DNA of 64,000 nt from an uncultured Ruminococcus sp. GTDB lineage: Bacteria; Bacillota; Clostridia; Oscillospirales; Ruminococcaceae. Location of the stretch: positions 1 to 64,000 of the forward strand of contig CADAGC010000009.1 of assembly GCA_902787365.1 (NCBI GenBank). Direction: 5' to 3'. Each line of letters begins with the position of its first letter. Positions within the stretch are counted from its first letter, which is position 1. Position numbers and translations under genes: made by a program. Under the pieces are notes generated by a model. The model was not told where the DNA came from. It ran no database searches and was given only the letters and a program-made list of their open reading frames with translations. Of the stretch, positions 15,540 to 25,728 are shown piece by piece.

Positions 15540-18434
15540 ATGGGTTTATTCGATAAAATATTCGGCAACTACTCCAAAAAGGAGCTTGCAAGGATAGAGC
15601 CTATCAAGGACAAGGTGCTCGAGCTGGAAAGCAAATACCAGCCTATGAGCGACCACGAGCTCAGAGAGCAGACACAGATAATGAAAGACAAGCTGTCAGA
15701 CGGGCTGTCAACACTTGATGACACACTGCCCGACGCACTTGCTGTATGCCGTGAGGCTGCATTCAGAGTGCTTGGCAAAAAGCCCTACCCCGTGCAGATA
15801 ATCGGTGCTATAGTTCTTCATCAGGGACGTATCGCCGAGATGAAAACGGGTGAAGGTAAAACTCTCGTTGCCTGCCTTGCAGCTTATGCAAACTGCCTTG
15901 ACGGCAAGGGCGTTCACGTTGTAACAGTTAACGACTACCTCGCAAAATTCCAGTCAGAGGAAATGGGCAGAGTTTTCCGCTTCCTCGGCTGTACCATAGG
16001 CTGTGTACTCAACGGTATGGATAAGGATGAAAAGCGTGAAGCTTATAACTCCGACATCACCTACGGTACAAACAGCGAATTCGGCTTTGACTACCTGCGT
16101 GACAACATGGTAATATATAAGAAGGATAAAGTTCAGAGAGGCCACTCCTTCGCTGTTGTCGATGAGGTCGACTCGATACTCATAGACGAGGCAAGAACTC
16201 CTCTTATCATCTCGGGTCAGGGCGATAAGTCAACAGACCTCTACCAGAAGGCTGACGCTTTCGCTAAGACATTAAAGCCCACCAAGGTCGTTGAGATAGA
16301 CGATAAGCAGGATACCGACAGCATCTATGACGGCGACTATATCATAGACGAAAAGGCAAGAACAGCCACCCTCACAAAGCAGGGCGTTAAAAAGGCAGAA
16401 AAGCACTTCGGCGTTATCAATCTTATGGACGCTGACAATATGACGCTTCTGCACCACATCAACCAGGCTATCAAGGCTAACGGCGTTATGACCAACGAGG
16501 TAGACTACGTTGTTAAGGACGGCGAAGTTCTCATCGTTGATGAATTCACAGGCCGTATAATGGTCGGCAGACGTTTCAACGACGGTCTGCACCAGGCTAT
16601 TGAGGCTAAGGAAGGCGTTAAGGTAATGCGTGAGTCAAAGACTATCGCTACCATTACATACCAGAACTACTTCCGCCTTTATGAAAAGCTTTCGGGTATG
16701 ACGGGTACAGCGCTCACCGAGGAAGACGAGTTCAGAGAGATCTACAAGCTCGACGTTATCGAAGTTCCCACCAACCGCCCCGTTGTAAGAAAAGATCACC
16801 ACGACGTTGTGTTCAAGACCGAAAAGGGCAAGTACAACGCAGTTATTGAGCAGATAATCGAGTGCAACAAGAAGGGTCAGCCCGTGCTTGTGGGTACTGT
16901 ATCAATTGAAAAGAGTGAATACCTCTCACGCCTGCTCAAAAACAAGGGCGTAAAGCACGAGGTGCTCAACGCTAAGTATCACGAGAAGGAAGCGCAGATA
17001 GTTGCGCAGGCAGGTAAGTTCGGCTCGGTAACTATCGCTACCAACATGGCAGGCCGTGGTACCGATATCATTCTCGGCGGTAACGCAGAGTATTCCGCAA
17101 TGGCTGAGATGAGAAAGCTCGGCTATGAGGAGCAGGTTATAGTTGACGCAACAGGCTTTGCCGAGACTGATGACCCCGTTATCATCGAGGCAAGAGAAAA
17201 ATACAAGCAGTTCTATGACAAGTATGATGCACAGGTAAAGGAAAAGGCAGAGGCTGTAAAGGAAGCAGGCGGTCTTTTCATCATAGGTACAGAGCGCCAC
17301 GAGTCAAGACGTATAGATAACCAGCTTCGAGGCCGTGCAGGCCGTCAGGGCGACCCGGGTGAAAGCCGTTTCTACCTCTCGCTTGAAGACGACCTTATGA
17401 GAATATTCGGCGGCGACAGAGTAACAGGCATGATGGATACCCTTAAGGTTGACGAGAATATGCCTATCGAGAGCAAGCTTCTCACAGGCGTTATCGCATC
17501 TTCACAGAAGAAGATCGAGGGCAGGAACTTCAACATCAGAAAGAACGTACTTAACTACGATGATGTTATGAACACCCAGCGTGAGATCATCTACGGCCAG
17601 CGTGGCAAGGTGCTTGACGGTGAGGATATACACGATTATATCATCAATATGATCAAGGACTTTGTTGAGACTACCGTTAATATGTATATAGGCGATGAGG
17701 ATATCAAGGATAACTGGAACCTCGAAGGCCTTAAGGATCAGCTGATGAACCTTATCACAGTTGATGATGACTTCAACTATACCAGCCAGGAGCTTGACGA
17801 TACAAGCAAGCAGGATATTATTGATATGCTCCAGGAAAGAGCACTTGCTATTTACGAGAAGCGTGAGGAAGACTTAGGCCACGATCTGCTCCGTGAGATA
17901 GAGCGAGTAGTTCTCTTAAAGGTAGTTGACACCAAGTGGATGGCTCACATTGATGATATGGACGAGCTTAAGCGTGGTATCACCCTGCGTTCATACGGCC
18001 AGAGAAACCCTGTTGTTGAATACAGAATGGAAGGCTTTGAGATGTTCGACGCTATGGTAGACTCTATCAGAGAGGATACTGTAAGAACGCTCTTCACCAT
18101 TCAGGTAAGACGTGAGGGTCAGGCACCCAAGCGTGAGCAGGTGCTTCAGGATAGCTCGACTAACCACACAGTCATCAGAAGAAAGGGCAAAAAGGTAGGC
18201 CCCAACGATCCCTGCCCCTGCGGAAGCGGCAAGAAGTATAAGAAGTGCCACGGCGCTGCTAACTTCAACGAAGAAGCACAGGAGAAGATCGAGGAGCAGA
18301 CAAAGCCCGCCGATGATGACGATGCAGAGGATCTTGACCTTGCCGACAGCAAGCCGGCAGAAAAAACAAGCCCCGAGACCAAGCAGGCTGACCCCGACGG
18401 CAGCCTGAACGAATTCGGCGAACAGGAATTATAA
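15540..18434 (+). CDS. secA: Preprotein translocase ATPase SecA
   Basis: Motor that drives unfolded preproteins through SecYEG. Walker A MKTGEGKT is at residues 101-108. The DEAD motor core contains [20 protein letters not shown], and the second motor domain contains [10 protein letters not shown] and [11 protein letters not shown]. The C-terminus carries the zinc motif [14 protein letters not shown], normally used for SecB or ribosome binding, followed by an acidic tail. At 964 residues it is long for a Firmicutes SecA (about 840); the extra length is partly this linker and tail. It has its own promoter and terminator, so it is probably monocistronic. SecY is encoded at 33.9 kb. Confidence 0.97.
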   Translation: MGLFDKIFGNYSKKELARIEPIKDKVLELESKYQPMSDHELREQTQIMKDKLSDGLSTLDDTLPDALAVCREAAFRVLGKKPYPVQIIGAIVLHQGRIAEMKTGEGKTLVACLAAYANCLDGKGVHVVTVNDYLAKFQSEEMGRVFRFLGCTIGCVLNGMDKDEKREAYNSDITYGTNSEFGFDYLRDNMVIYKKDKVQRGHSFAVVDEVDSILIDEARTPLIISGQGDKSTDLYQKADAFAKTLKPTKVVEIDDKQDTDSIYDGDYIIDEKARTATLTKQGVKKAEKHFGVINLMDADNMTLLHHINQAIKANGVMTNEVDYVVKDGEVLIVDEFTGRIMVGRRFNDGLHQAIEAKEGVKVMRESKTIATITYQNYFRLYEKLSGMTGTALTEEDEFREIYKLDVIEVPTNRPVVRKDHHDVVFKTEKGKYNAVIEQIIECNKKGQPVLVGTVSIEKSEYLSRLLKNKGVKHEVLNAKYHEKEAQIVAQAGKFGSVTIATNMAGRGTDIILGGNAEYSAMAEMRKLGYEEQVIVDATGFAETDDPVIIEAREKYKQFYDKYDAQVKEKAEAVKEAGGLFIIGTERHESRRIDNQLRGRAGRQGDPGESRFYLSLEDDLMRIFGGDRVTGMMDTLKVDENMPIESKLLTGVIASSQKKIEGRNFNIRKNVLNYDDVMNTQREIIYGQRGKVLDGEDIHDYIINMIKDFVETTVNMYIGDEDIKDNWNLEGLKDQLMNLITVDDDFNYTSQELDDTSKQDIIDMLQERALAIYEKREEDLGHDLLREIERVVLLKVVDTKWMAHIDDMDELKRGITLRSYGQRNPVVEYRMEGFEMFDAMVDSIREDTVRTLFTIQVRREGQAPKREQVLQDSSTNHTVIRRKGKKVGPNDPCPCGSGKKYKKCHGAANFNEEAQEKIEEQTKPADDDDAEDLDLADSKPAEKTSPETKQADPDGSLNEFGEQEL

Positions 18435-18447
18435 TCACAGTATCAGG

Positions 18448-18479
18448 ATAGGACGGCAGTTTTTCGCCGTCCTATTTTG
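18448..18479 (+). terminator. Terminator of secA
   Basis: ATAGGACGGC pairs perfectly with GCCGTCCTAT around a short T-rich loop, followed by TTTT. It lies 14 nt past the secA stop. Confidence 0.85.
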
Positions 18480-18515
18480 GAATATGAACAATGAAAACGA
18501 TTGCGAGGGTTTATT

Positions 18516-19775
18516 ATGACAGCTTTCAAGGCGGCAGACATACTTCTGCCAAAGAATACCGATATGGAAAAGTGGGCGGTAGTTGCCTGCGACCAGTACA
18601 CATCAGAGCCCGATTACTGGGCTGACCTTAAGGGCATCATCGGCGGCGCACCCAGCACCCTTGACCTCATTCTCCCCGAGGTCTATCTGGGCGAGGGCGA
18701 TGTGGGGCAGCGTATTGACGCCATACACGCAAAGATGAAAGACTACATCTCAAAGGATATATTCAAAGAGCATAAGGACGCTCTCATCTACCTTGAAAGA
18801 AAGCAGAATGACGGCAAGGTGCGTGCAGGTCTTGTGGGCTGCATAGACCTCGAACAGTATGACTACTCAAAAGGCTCATCAACGCAGGTGCGGGCAACAG
18901 AAGCTACAGTTGTCGAGCGCATCCCTCCCCGCTTAAAGGTAAGACGTGGCGCCGATATCGAGCTTTCGCACATAATGATACTTATTGACGACGAGGGCAG
19001 GAGCGTTATCGAGCCGCTTGAAGCCAGGAAAGACGGCTTTGCCAAGGTCTATGACACGCCCCTTACCAAAAAGGGCGGCAGCATTAAGGGCTGGCTGCTT
19101 GATGAAAAGAGCAAGGCAGAGGTGCTTTCGGCACTTGACAAGCTGGGCTCAAAGGAAGAGTTCGAGCGCAAGTACGGCCTTAGCGATACACCTGTGCTGC
19201 TCTACGCTATGGGCGACGGCAACCACTCGCTTGCGACAGCAAAGGCCTATTACGAGGAGCTTAAAGCCGCAAACCCCGATAAAGATATGTCACACCACCC
19301 TGCAAGATATGCCCTCTGCGAGATAGTAAACCTCCACTCCCCCGCATTGGAGTTCGAGGCTATCCACCGCATAGTGACGAACACAAACATTGACGCTCTT
19401 ATGCAGGCGCTCACAAAGGCGCTCTCGCTTTCAGACGAGCCTGCCGAGCAGAAGATAACAGTAGTTAAAAACGGCGCTCACACGGATATGTATGTTCACA
19501 CACCCCTTTCAAAGCTTGCAGTCGGCTCATTGCAGACAGCACTTGACAAGCTTCTGCCCGAGATAGGCGGCGAGGTAGATTACATTCACGGCACAGAGGT
19601 AGTAGACGAGCTTTCAAAGAAAGACGGCGCTATCGGCTTTATCCTCCCCGATATGGGCAAGAACGAGCTGTTCCCCACCGTAATAGCAGACGGCGCTCTG
19701 CCGAGAAAGACCTTCTCTATGGGGCACGCATGGGATAAGAGATATTACATGGAAGCAAGACGTATCACAGAATAG
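18516..19775 (+). CDS. DUF1015 family protein
   Basis: 419 residues matching the DUF1015 family, sometimes found next to serine-biosynthesis genes. The N-terminal FKAADILLP and VVACDQYTSEP and the central GDGNHSLATAK fit that family. The biochemical role is not known. The start is set at the ATG 18516 with GAGGG upstream; a TTG at 18501 is less likely. It is the first gene of a run of same-strand, closely spaced genes (epimerase, PHP, GH5, radC), which gives it a sugar-related context but no direct clue to function. Confidence 0.82.
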   Translation: MTAFKAADILLPKNTDMEKWAVVACDQYTSEPDYWADLKGIIGGAPSTLDLILPEVYLGEGDVGQRIDAIHAKMKDYISKDIFKEHKDALIYLERKQNDGKVRAGLVGCIDLEQYDYSKGSSTQVRATEATVVERIPPRLKVRRGADIELSHIMILIDDEGRSVIEPLEARKDGFAKVYDTPLTKKGGSIKGWLLDEKSKAEVLSALDKLGSKEEFERKYGLSDTPVLLYAMGDGNHSLATAKAYYEELKAANPDKDMSHHPARYALCEIVNLHSPALEFEAIHRIVTNTNIDALMQALTKALSLSDEPAEQKITVVKNGAHTDMYVHTPLSKLAVGSLQTALDKLLPEIGGEVDYIHGTEVVDELSKKDGAIGFILPDMGKNELFPTVIADGALPRKTFSMGHAWDKRYYMEARRITE

Positions 19776-19790
19776 AAAGGCACATTTACC

Positions 19791-20963
19791 ATGAGAAACG
19801 AACAGATAAAAAACGAGCTTACAAACCACATAATCCCCTTCTGGAACGCACTAAAAGACGATGAGAACGGCGGCTTTTACGGCTTTTTGTCAAACTCTTT
19901 GGAACTTGACAAAAAGGCAGAAAAGGGCGTCATACTCCACGCAAGAATTCTTTGGTTTTACTCCCACGCATATGAGGTGCTTAAGGACGAGAGCTTAAAG
20001 CCCTATGCATTCCACGCATTTGAGTTTATCAAGAATAACTGCATTGACTACGACAACGGCGGCGTTTACTGGATGTGCGACTACAAAGGCAAACCCACCG
20101 ACACCATGAAGCACACCTACAATATAGCGTTCTGCATATATGCGCTTTCCGCCTACTATAACGCATTCGGTGACAGATTTGCGCTTGACCTTGCACTTAA
20201 GCTTTTCTCGGATATCGAGGCAAACACCCTTGACGACTACGGCTACGGCGAGGCTTTTTCTAAAGACTGGAAGCCTATCGACAACGAAGCTTTAAGCGAG
20301 AACGGCCTTAAGGCTGACAAGACCATGAACACCGTGCTTCACCTTATCGAGGGCTACACAGAGCTTCTGCGGGCAGAGCATAACGAGATAGTCGCATCAA
20401 GGCTTCGCTTCCTGCTCTCTCAGATGTCGGATATCGTCTTTGACCCCGAGACAAACGCCCTTAAGGTGTTCTTTGATGAGAAGTTTGGTCTTGTTGGCGA
20501 CATTCACTCCTACGGCCACGATATCGAAGCCACATGGCTCGTTGACAGGGCTTGCAGGGTGCTTGATGACAAGGCGCTTATCGAGAAATTCAAGGCTATG
20601 AATGTAAAGATCGCCAAGAATATCCAGTCTATAGCCGTTGACGAAAACGGCGCTATGAATAACGAGCGTGACAAGACTGAGATAAACCGCACCCGTGTAT
20701 GGTGGGTGCAGGCTGAGGCCGTTGTTGGCTTTATAAACGCCTACCAGAACAGCGGTGATGAGAGCTTTCTTGACACGGCTCGTGGCGTGTGGGATTATAT
20801 CAATGAGCACGTAGTTGATAAGCGTGAGGGCGGCGAGTGGTTCTCAGAGCTTGAACCCGACAACACACCCCACGAATACAAAGAGCAGGTCGGCCCGTGG
20901 AAATGCCCCTACCACAACGGCAGAATGTGCTTAGAGGTAATAACAAGGGGTGTTGAGTTTTAA
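19791..20963 (+). CDS. ce: Cellobiose 2-epimerase
   Basis: AGE-superfamily (alpha/alpha)6-barrel enzyme that converts the reducing-end glucose of cellobiose to mannose, and the reverse. The 390-residue length and many segments (ELTNHIIPFWN, DTMKHTYNIAF, SYGHDIEATWL, TRVWWVQAEAVVGF, WKCPYHNGRMC) match the characterised Ruminococcus albus enzyme as I recall it. The conserved His of GHDIEA and of CPYHN are the expected catalytic bases. In R. albus it feeds mannosyl-glucose to a GH130 phosphorylase; no GH130 gene lies in this window. Its stop overlaps the start of the PHP gene by one base. Confidence 0.9.
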   Translation: MRNEQIKNELTNHIIPFWNALKDDENGGFYGFLSNSLELDKKAEKGVILHARILWFYSHAYEVLKDESLKPYAFHAFEFIKNNCIDYDNGGVYWMCDYKGKPTDTMKHTYNIAFCIYALSAYYNAFGDRFALDLALKLFSDIEANTLDDYGYGEAFSKDWKPIDNEALSENGLKADKTMNTVLHLIEGYTELLRAEHNEIVASRLRFLLSQMSDIVFDPETNALKVFFDEKFGLVGDIHSYGHDIEATWLVDRACRVLDDKALIEKFKAMNVKIAKNIQSIAVDENGAMNNERDKTEINRTRVWWVQAEAVVGFINAYQNSGDESFLDTARGVWDYINEHVVDKREGGEWFSELEPDNTPHEYKEQVGPWKCPYHNGRMCLEVITRGVEF

Positions 20964-21658
20964 TGTATAAGTATGAGACACACCTTCACACCGCCGAGAC
21001 AAGCGCCTGCGCTACCGCCGCAGGCAAAGAGCAGGCGGCAAGATACAAAGCCCTCGGCTATGACGGCGTAATTATTACCGACCATTTCTTTAACGGCAAC
21101 TGCCTGCCCGAGATAAGAGAATGTAATGACTGGAAGCAAAAGGTCGATATGTTCTGCCGTGGGTATGATGCCGCAAAGGCCGAAGGCGATAAGATAGGCC
21201 TTAAAGTCTTTTTCGGCTTTGAATACTGCTACGAGGGGGCAGATATGCTGGTCTACGGCCTTGATAAGCAGTGGCTCTATGACCACCCCGAGGTTATGAG
21301 CATAAGCTTTTTTGACTTTGCCGAGCTTGCACATAATGACGGTGCGCTGCTCGTTCACGCACACCCATTCAGGCAGGCGGCATATCTGCGTGAGATACGC
21401 CTTGTGCCCGAATATGTTGACGCAGTAGAGGTTTTTAACAGCGGCAACTACAACGATATCTACAACGACCGTGCGCATTGGTATGCCAAGCAGTTTGGCT
21501 TTGTTATGACAGGCGGCACCGACAATCACCACCTCTCCGTAAACCGTTTAAGCGGCACGGGCACTGATAAGCCGCTTGAAAGCATACAAGACTATATCAA
21601 CGCAGTCAAAGCAAACGATGTAAGCGTTATCTACCCCGATGACTACAAACGTCCCTGA
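20963..21658 (+). CDS. PHP-domain phosphoesterase
   Basis: 231-residue polymerase-and-histidinol-phosphatase fold. Metal-binding segments are THLHTAE at residues 5-11, ITDHF near 38, VHAHPFRQA near 132, and TGGTDNHH near 188. It acts on an unknown phosphate ester in the cytoplasm. It is translationally coupled to the cellobiose 2-epimerase gene and followed after 19 nt by the GH5 gene. That context suggests a sugar phosphate or nucleotide, but the sequence does not settle it. Confidence 0.83.
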   Translation: MYKYETHLHTAETSACATAAGKEQAARYKALGYDGVIITDHFFNGNCLPEIRECNDWKQKVDMFCRGYDAAKAEGDKIGLKVFFGFEYCYEGADMLVYGLDKQWLYDHPEVMSISFFDFAELAHNDGALLVHAHPFRQAAYLREIRLVPEYVDAVEVFNSGNYNDIYNDRAHWYAKQFGFVMTGGTDNHHLSVNRLSGTGTDKPLESIQDYINAVKANDVSVIYPDDYKRP

Positions 21659-21677
21659 TACTGAAAGGAGAATACAT

Positions 21678-22898
21678 ATGAAACTTAAAAGGATATTAGC
21701 AGCAGCACTCGCAGCAGCACTTTGCCTTATGTGCGCAGGCTGCGGCAGCTCAGACAGCTCATCATCAGCCGACAGCGCAAGCAGCGCAGACAGCAGCACA
21801 GCCGAGGGCGGCAGCGGTGAGCAGAAAAAGGAAAAGGATAACTCCATAAAGCCCATGCGTGACATAACAGCGTGGGAGCTTGTTAAGGAGATGAAGACAG
21901 GCTGGAACTTGGGCAACACCTTTGACGCCACGGGCGGCAACGGCCTGAGCGCCGAGACCTCATGGGGGCAGCCCACAACCACAAAGCTTATGGTTGACGC
22001 AGTAAAGGCCGCAGGCTTTGATGTGTTCAGACTGCCTGTTTCCTGGGGCAACCATATGGACGGTGACTATAAGGTAGACCAGGAGTGGATGGACAGAGTA
22101 AGAGAGGTAGTTGACTACGCTATCGACGACGGAATGTTCGTAATACTCAACACCCACCACGAGGACTGGTACTTCCCCACAGAGGAGAACAAGGAAGACG
22201 ACATCAAGCAGCTCACAGCCCTCTGGTCGCAGATAGCTGAGGAGTTCAAGGGCTATGACGAGCACCTTATCTTTGAGGGCTTAAACGAGCCCCGAATGCG
22301 TGACACTCCGCAGGAGTGGACAGGCGGCACGCAGACCTCCCGTGAGATAGTCAACGAGTATGAAAAAGCATTCTACGACACAGTAAGAGCATCGGGCGGC
22401 AATAACGACAAGCGTGCGCTTATGATATCGGGCTATGCTGCATCGAGCGACCCGAAGGTGCTTCAGGATATCAAGCTCCCCGACGAGAACGACAAGCACC
22501 TTATCATTTCCGTTCACGCATACCTGCCCTATTCATTCGCACTTGATACAAAGGGAACAGACAAGTTTGACGCTTCCTCTGACGGCGGCGTTATCGACAG
22601 CCTGTTTGATAACCTTGACAACCTCTTCTTATCAAAGGAGATACCCGTTATCATCGGCGAATACGGCAGCATGAACAAGAACTTTAACGTAGAAGACAGA
22701 GTAGAGTGCGTCAAGTACTACCTCTCGGCGGCCAAGGAAAAGGGCGTTCCCTGCGTATGGTGGGATAATAACGCATTTGTCGGCAACGGCGAGAACTTCG
22801 GCCTGCTTTCAAGAAACAACGTTATCAGCGATAACTTCACAGGCGTATGGGATCCTCAGGAGATGATCGACGCTATAATGGGAGTATATAATGAATAA
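21678..22898 (+). CDS. GH5 family endoglucanase lipoprotein
   Basis: Secreted beta-glycanase, 406 residues. The signal peptide ends at a lipobox (MCAGC, lipidated Cys22), then comes a Ser/Asp/Ala-rich linker (23-55), then a single GH5 barrel. GWNLGNTFDA (75-84), NTHHE (158-162), acid/base Glu204 in GLNEPR and nucleophile Glu328 in IGEYGS are all present. The pattern fits subfamily GH5_4 (endo-beta-1,4-glucanase or xyloglucanase). With no binding module or dockerin, it should act tethered to the membrane. The start at 21678 has GAAAGGAG upstream. Its 3' end overlaps radC by 8 nt. Confidence 0.92.
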   Translation: MKLKRILAAALAAALCLMCAGCGSSDSSSSADSASSADSSTAEGGSGEQKKEKDNSIKPMRDITAWELVKEMKTGWNLGNTFDATGGNGLSAETSWGQPTTTKLMVDAVKAAGFDVFRLPVSWGNHMDGDYKVDQEWMDRVREVVDYAIDDGMFVILNTHHEDWYFPTEENKEDDIKQLTALWSQIAEEFKGYDEHLIFEGLNEPRMRDTPQEWTGGTQTSREIVNEYEKAFYDTVRASGGNNDKRALMISGYAASSDPKVLQDIKLPDENDKHLIISVHAYLPYSFALDTKGTDKFDASSDGGVIDSLFDNLDNLFLSKEIPVIIGEYGSMNKNFNVEDRVECVKYYLSAAKEKGVPCVWWDNNAFVGNGENFGLLSRNNVISDNFTGVWDPQEMIDAIMGVYNE

Positions 22899-23712
22899 AA
22901 AGGATACAAAGCCCGAGGAGTTTTCTTACTCGGGCAATAACCTTGATGACCTGCTAAACGGCCTTAGCACAGGCTCGCAGAGCAAAGCCCCCGCACCGCA
23001 GAAAAAAACACCCGCCGCAGCTGCCTCCGAGCAGGAACATCTGCACGACGGCCACAGAGAGCGCCTGCGGCAGAAATTTGCAGAGGGCATGAGCTTTGAC
23101 GGCTTGTCAGACCACGAGATAATTGAGCTGCTGCTCTTTTACTGTATACCGAGGGCAGATGTCAACGAGCTTGCACACAAGCTGCTGCGGCTTTTTGGCG
23201 GCTTTACGGGGGTGCTCAATGCATCATACTCGCAGCTGTGCGCAGTCACAGGGCTTGGCGAGCAGAGCGCTATGTATCTTAAGATACTAATGCGGCTGTG
23301 CGCAAAATACAACCTCGAAATGCAGCAGTGCATATCCGTCACAAATGCAGAGTCGCTCTATGACTATATGATCTACCAGTTCTCGGGCGAGGCTGATGAG
23401 TGCGCAAAGCTTTTCCTGGTCGATAAGCAGGGCAAGCTCGGCACCCCGCATGAGATAGGCCGTGGGCTTGAAGACAAGTCGGTTTTCAGCTTCAAAAAGG
23501 CTATGAATATCATTTCAAACGCCCCCTGCAATTATATAATCCTTGCGCATAACCACAGCTCGGGCTCGTCAGCCCCGTCAGAAAATGATGTGGTGATGAC
23601 AAGGCGCTTTCGTCAGATGCTCGACCCTATAGGTGTCTCGCTGATCGACCATTTCGTGATAGCAGGCACAGAGCTTTCATCAATGCGAGAGCTGGGAATG
23701 TTAGACTTATAG
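22891..23712 (+). CDS. radC: RadC family JAMM-domain protein
   Basis: 273 residues: a low-complexity N-terminal part, a helix-hairpin-helix region (about 70-130) and a C-terminal MPN/JAMM domain. The metal motif is intact: His220 and His222 in AHNHSSG, and Asp233. The family was linked to DNA repair by name, but its real role is unsettled. The N-terminal 45 residues are an extra Pro/Ala-rich extension. It starts inside the GH5 gene (8-nt overlap) and is followed by recQ, so a DNA-repair pair is attached to a glycanase operon. Confidence 0.88.
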   Translation: MNKKDTKPEEFSYSGNNLDDLLNGLSTGSQSKAPAPQKKTPAAAASEQEHLHDGHRERLRQKFAEGMSFDGLSDHEIIELLLFYCIPRADVNELAHKLLRLFGGFTGVLNASYSQLCAVTGLGEQSAMYLKILMRLCAKYNLEMQQCISVTNAESLYDYMIYQFSGEADECAKLFLVDKQGKLGTPHEIGRGLEDKSVFSFKKAMNIISNAPCNYIILAHNHSSGSSAPSENDVVMTRRFRQMLDPIGVSLIDHFVIAGTELSSMRELGMLDL

Positions 23713-23718
23713 ACTTAT

Positions 23719-23757
23719 AAGGAGGTGCGCCCCTTATCGGGTGCAACAGTCACTGTA
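23719..23757 (+). promoter_or_regulatory. Structured ribosome binding site of recQ
   Basis: AAGGAGGT (23719-23726) lies 30 nt before the ATG, too far for normal initiation. Between them a hairpin (GCGCCC at 23727-23732 with GGGTGC at 23739-23744, one G-T pair) would bring it to about 12 nt. No in-frame ATG, GTG or TTG lies closer. Confidence 0.5.
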
Positions 23758-25613
23758 TGGATAAATATTCGATCCTTCGGGGATATTTCGGGCATGACAG
23801 CTTTCGTGATGGGCAAGAGGTGCTGATAGATGCGATACTCGCAGGGCGTGATGCCCTGGGCATTATGCCGACGGGCGCAGGCAAGAGCATCTGCTACCAG
23901 GTGCCTGCTTTGCTTATGCGTGGCATAACCATTGTCGTCTCGCCGCTTATATCGCTTATGAAAGACCAGGTCAGCGCCCTTATCGGCTGCGGGGTGCGTG
24001 CGGCATATCTTAACAGCTCGCTTACTATGGAGCAGTATAACCGTGCGCTCTCGCTTGCGGCGCAGGGGGCTTTCTCGCTTATCTACTGCGCCCCCGAAAG
24101 GCTTATGACCCCCTCGTTTCTGCACTTTGCAAAAAACGCTGATATAGCCATGGTAACAGTCGATGAAGCGCACTGTGTCTCACAATGGGGGCAGGATTTC
24201 AGACCGTCGTATCTGCGCATACCCGAGTTTATAAGAGAGCTTAAGCGCCGCCCGATAGTTTCGGCATTCACAGCCACCGCTACAAGGCGTGTAAGAGATG
24301 ATATAGTCTCGATGCTCTCGCTCGATTCGCCCCAGCAGGTGGTTACAAGCTTTGACCGACAGAATCTCTATTTCGGCGTGCAGCGCCCGGGAGATAAGTA
24401 CGAAAGGCTTGCGGGCATACTGGAGAGAAATAATGACAAAAGCGGCATAATCTACGCCACCTCACGCAAGACCGTCGAGGAACTGTGCGCAAAGCTGTGC
24501 GCTGACGGCTTCAGCGCCACACGCTACCACGCAGGCCTTGATGACGAGGAAAAGCATAATAACCAGAACGACTTTATCTTCGACAGAAAGCGCATAATGG
24601 TTGCGACCAATGCTTTCGGAATGGGAATTGACAAATCAAATGTCTCGTTCGTTATACATTTCAATATGCCCCTCGATATCGAGAGCTATTATCAGGAGGC
24701 AGGCCGCTGCGGACGTGACGGCTCATACGGCGAGTGCATACTGCTCTACGCCCCGCAGGACGTGCGCACCTGCCGCTATATGATAGAGCACGACAGCGGC
24801 GATAATGACCTTGACGAGCAGACACGTATCTTAGTCAAGCGTGGGCAGCTTCAGCGCCTTGAAAAAATGAAGCAGTACTGCCTTACAACAGACTGCCTGC
24901 GTGGGTATATCCTTAACTACTTCGGCGAGAAAGCCCAGCTGCGCTGCACCTGCGGCGGCAAGGGCGGCTGCTCCAACTGCGAGGGCGAATTTGAAGATGT
25001 CGACATCACCATTGAGTCGCAGAAGGTGCTATCCTGCATTTACAGGCTCGCACAGAGAAAGCTCTCGTTCGGCGAGGGCGTTATAGCCGAGATACTTAAG
25101 GGCAGCACCAGCGCAAAGGTGACGAGTTTTTCCCTTGATACCCTCTCCACCTTCGGCATAATGAAAGACAGCACGCTTATCGACATAAAGCGTGTGATAA
25201 GGTTTTTAGACAGCAAGGGCTGTATCACTAAAAACGCCTACGGCTCGTTTGAGCTTGCGGAGGGCGCACGGGCGATACTTATCGACAGGCAGCTCGTGAC
25301 TATGAAAGTCCCCAAGAAAGCCCCCACCAAGTCGCTGAAACCCTCAAAGGCTGGCAGGAGCATCTCAAACAGCACCTCACGCCCCGAGCTTTTCTGGCGT
25401 CTTAGAAGCCTCAGAAATCAAAAAGCGCAGGAGGAGAAAATGCCTGCGTATATCATCTTCAATGATTCGTCGCTTCGGGATATGTGCGAAAAGCTCCCCA
25501 AGACCGAGGAGGAATTTATGCACATCTCAGGTGTGGGCGAAGCCAAATGCAAAAAATACGCCGCCGATTTTACAAAGGCGATAAGAGAGTTTCTGAGCGA
25601 ACAAAACGGTTGA
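23757..25613 (+). CDS. recQ: ATP-dependent DNA helicase RecQ
   Basis: 3'-5' helicase of 618 residues. It has the RecQ motif 0 region at the N-terminus, Walker A MPTGAGKS (37-44), DEAHCVSQWGQDFRPSY with the aromatic-rich loop, and the SF2 motif VI segment QEAGRCGRDG. A four-Cys zinc cluster is near residue 400 (CTCGGKGGCSNC). A winged-helix region follows, and a C-terminal HRDC domain (about 545-615). It acts in recombination and fork repair. It follows radC after 44 nt. The ATG at 23757 is the only plausible start despite its distant Shine-Dalgarno. Confidence 0.94.
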   Translation: MDKYSILRGYFGHDSFRDGQEVLIDAILAGRDALGIMPTGAGKSICYQVPALLMRGITIVVSPLISLMKDQVSALIGCGVRAAYLNSSLTMEQYNRALSLAAQGAFSLIYCAPERLMTPSFLHFAKNADIAMVTVDEAHCVSQWGQDFRPSYLRIPEFIRELKRRPIVSAFTATATRRVRDDIVSMLSLDSPQQVVTSFDRQNLYFGVQRPGDKYERLAGILERNNDKSGIIYATSRKTVEELCAKLCADGFSATRYHAGLDDEEKHNNQNDFIFDRKRIMVATNAFGMGIDKSNVSFVIHFNMPLDIESYYQEAGRCGRDGSYGECILLYAPQDVRTCRYMIEHDSGDNDLDEQTRILVKRGQLQRLEKMKQYCLTTDCLRGYILNYFGEKAQLRCTCGGKGGCSNCEGEFEDVDITIESQKVLSCIYRLAQRKLSFGEGVIAEILKGSTSAKVTSFSLDTLSTFGIMKDSTLIDIKRVIRFLDSKGCITKNAYGSFELAEGARAILIDRQLVTMKVPKKAPTKSLKPSKAGRSISNSTSRPELFWRLRSLRNQKAQEEKMPAYIIFNDSSLRDMCEKLPKTEEEFMHISGVGEAKCKKYAADFTKAIREFLSEQNG

Positions 25614-25728
25614 TACAACACCTAATTATGTAAACAAAATTCAATTGAATACTGTTTATGATGTAAAGCCATTGACGGTTACAATATTAAAGGAACTGGA
25701 GGACGGAACATGGAAAGTAATACCATAA
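25597..25728 (+). pseudogene. C-terminal remnant of an unknown gene
   Basis: A 43-codon open frame with no start codon, entered from the recQ 3' end and ending in TAA at 25726. It reads as protein-like sequence (for example VYDVKPLTVTILKELEDGTW) in AT-rich DNA unlike recQ. It overlaps the LRR gene start by 19 nt in another frame, the arrangement of two coupled genes. It looks like the surviving tail of a gene truncated when this DNA joined the recQ end. Confidence 0.4.

Noticed and set aside
20960..21532. 190-codon minus-strand frame over the PHP gene
   Set aside because: It is a shadow caused by codon bias of the PHP gene, which has complete metal motifs and is coupled to its neighbour.
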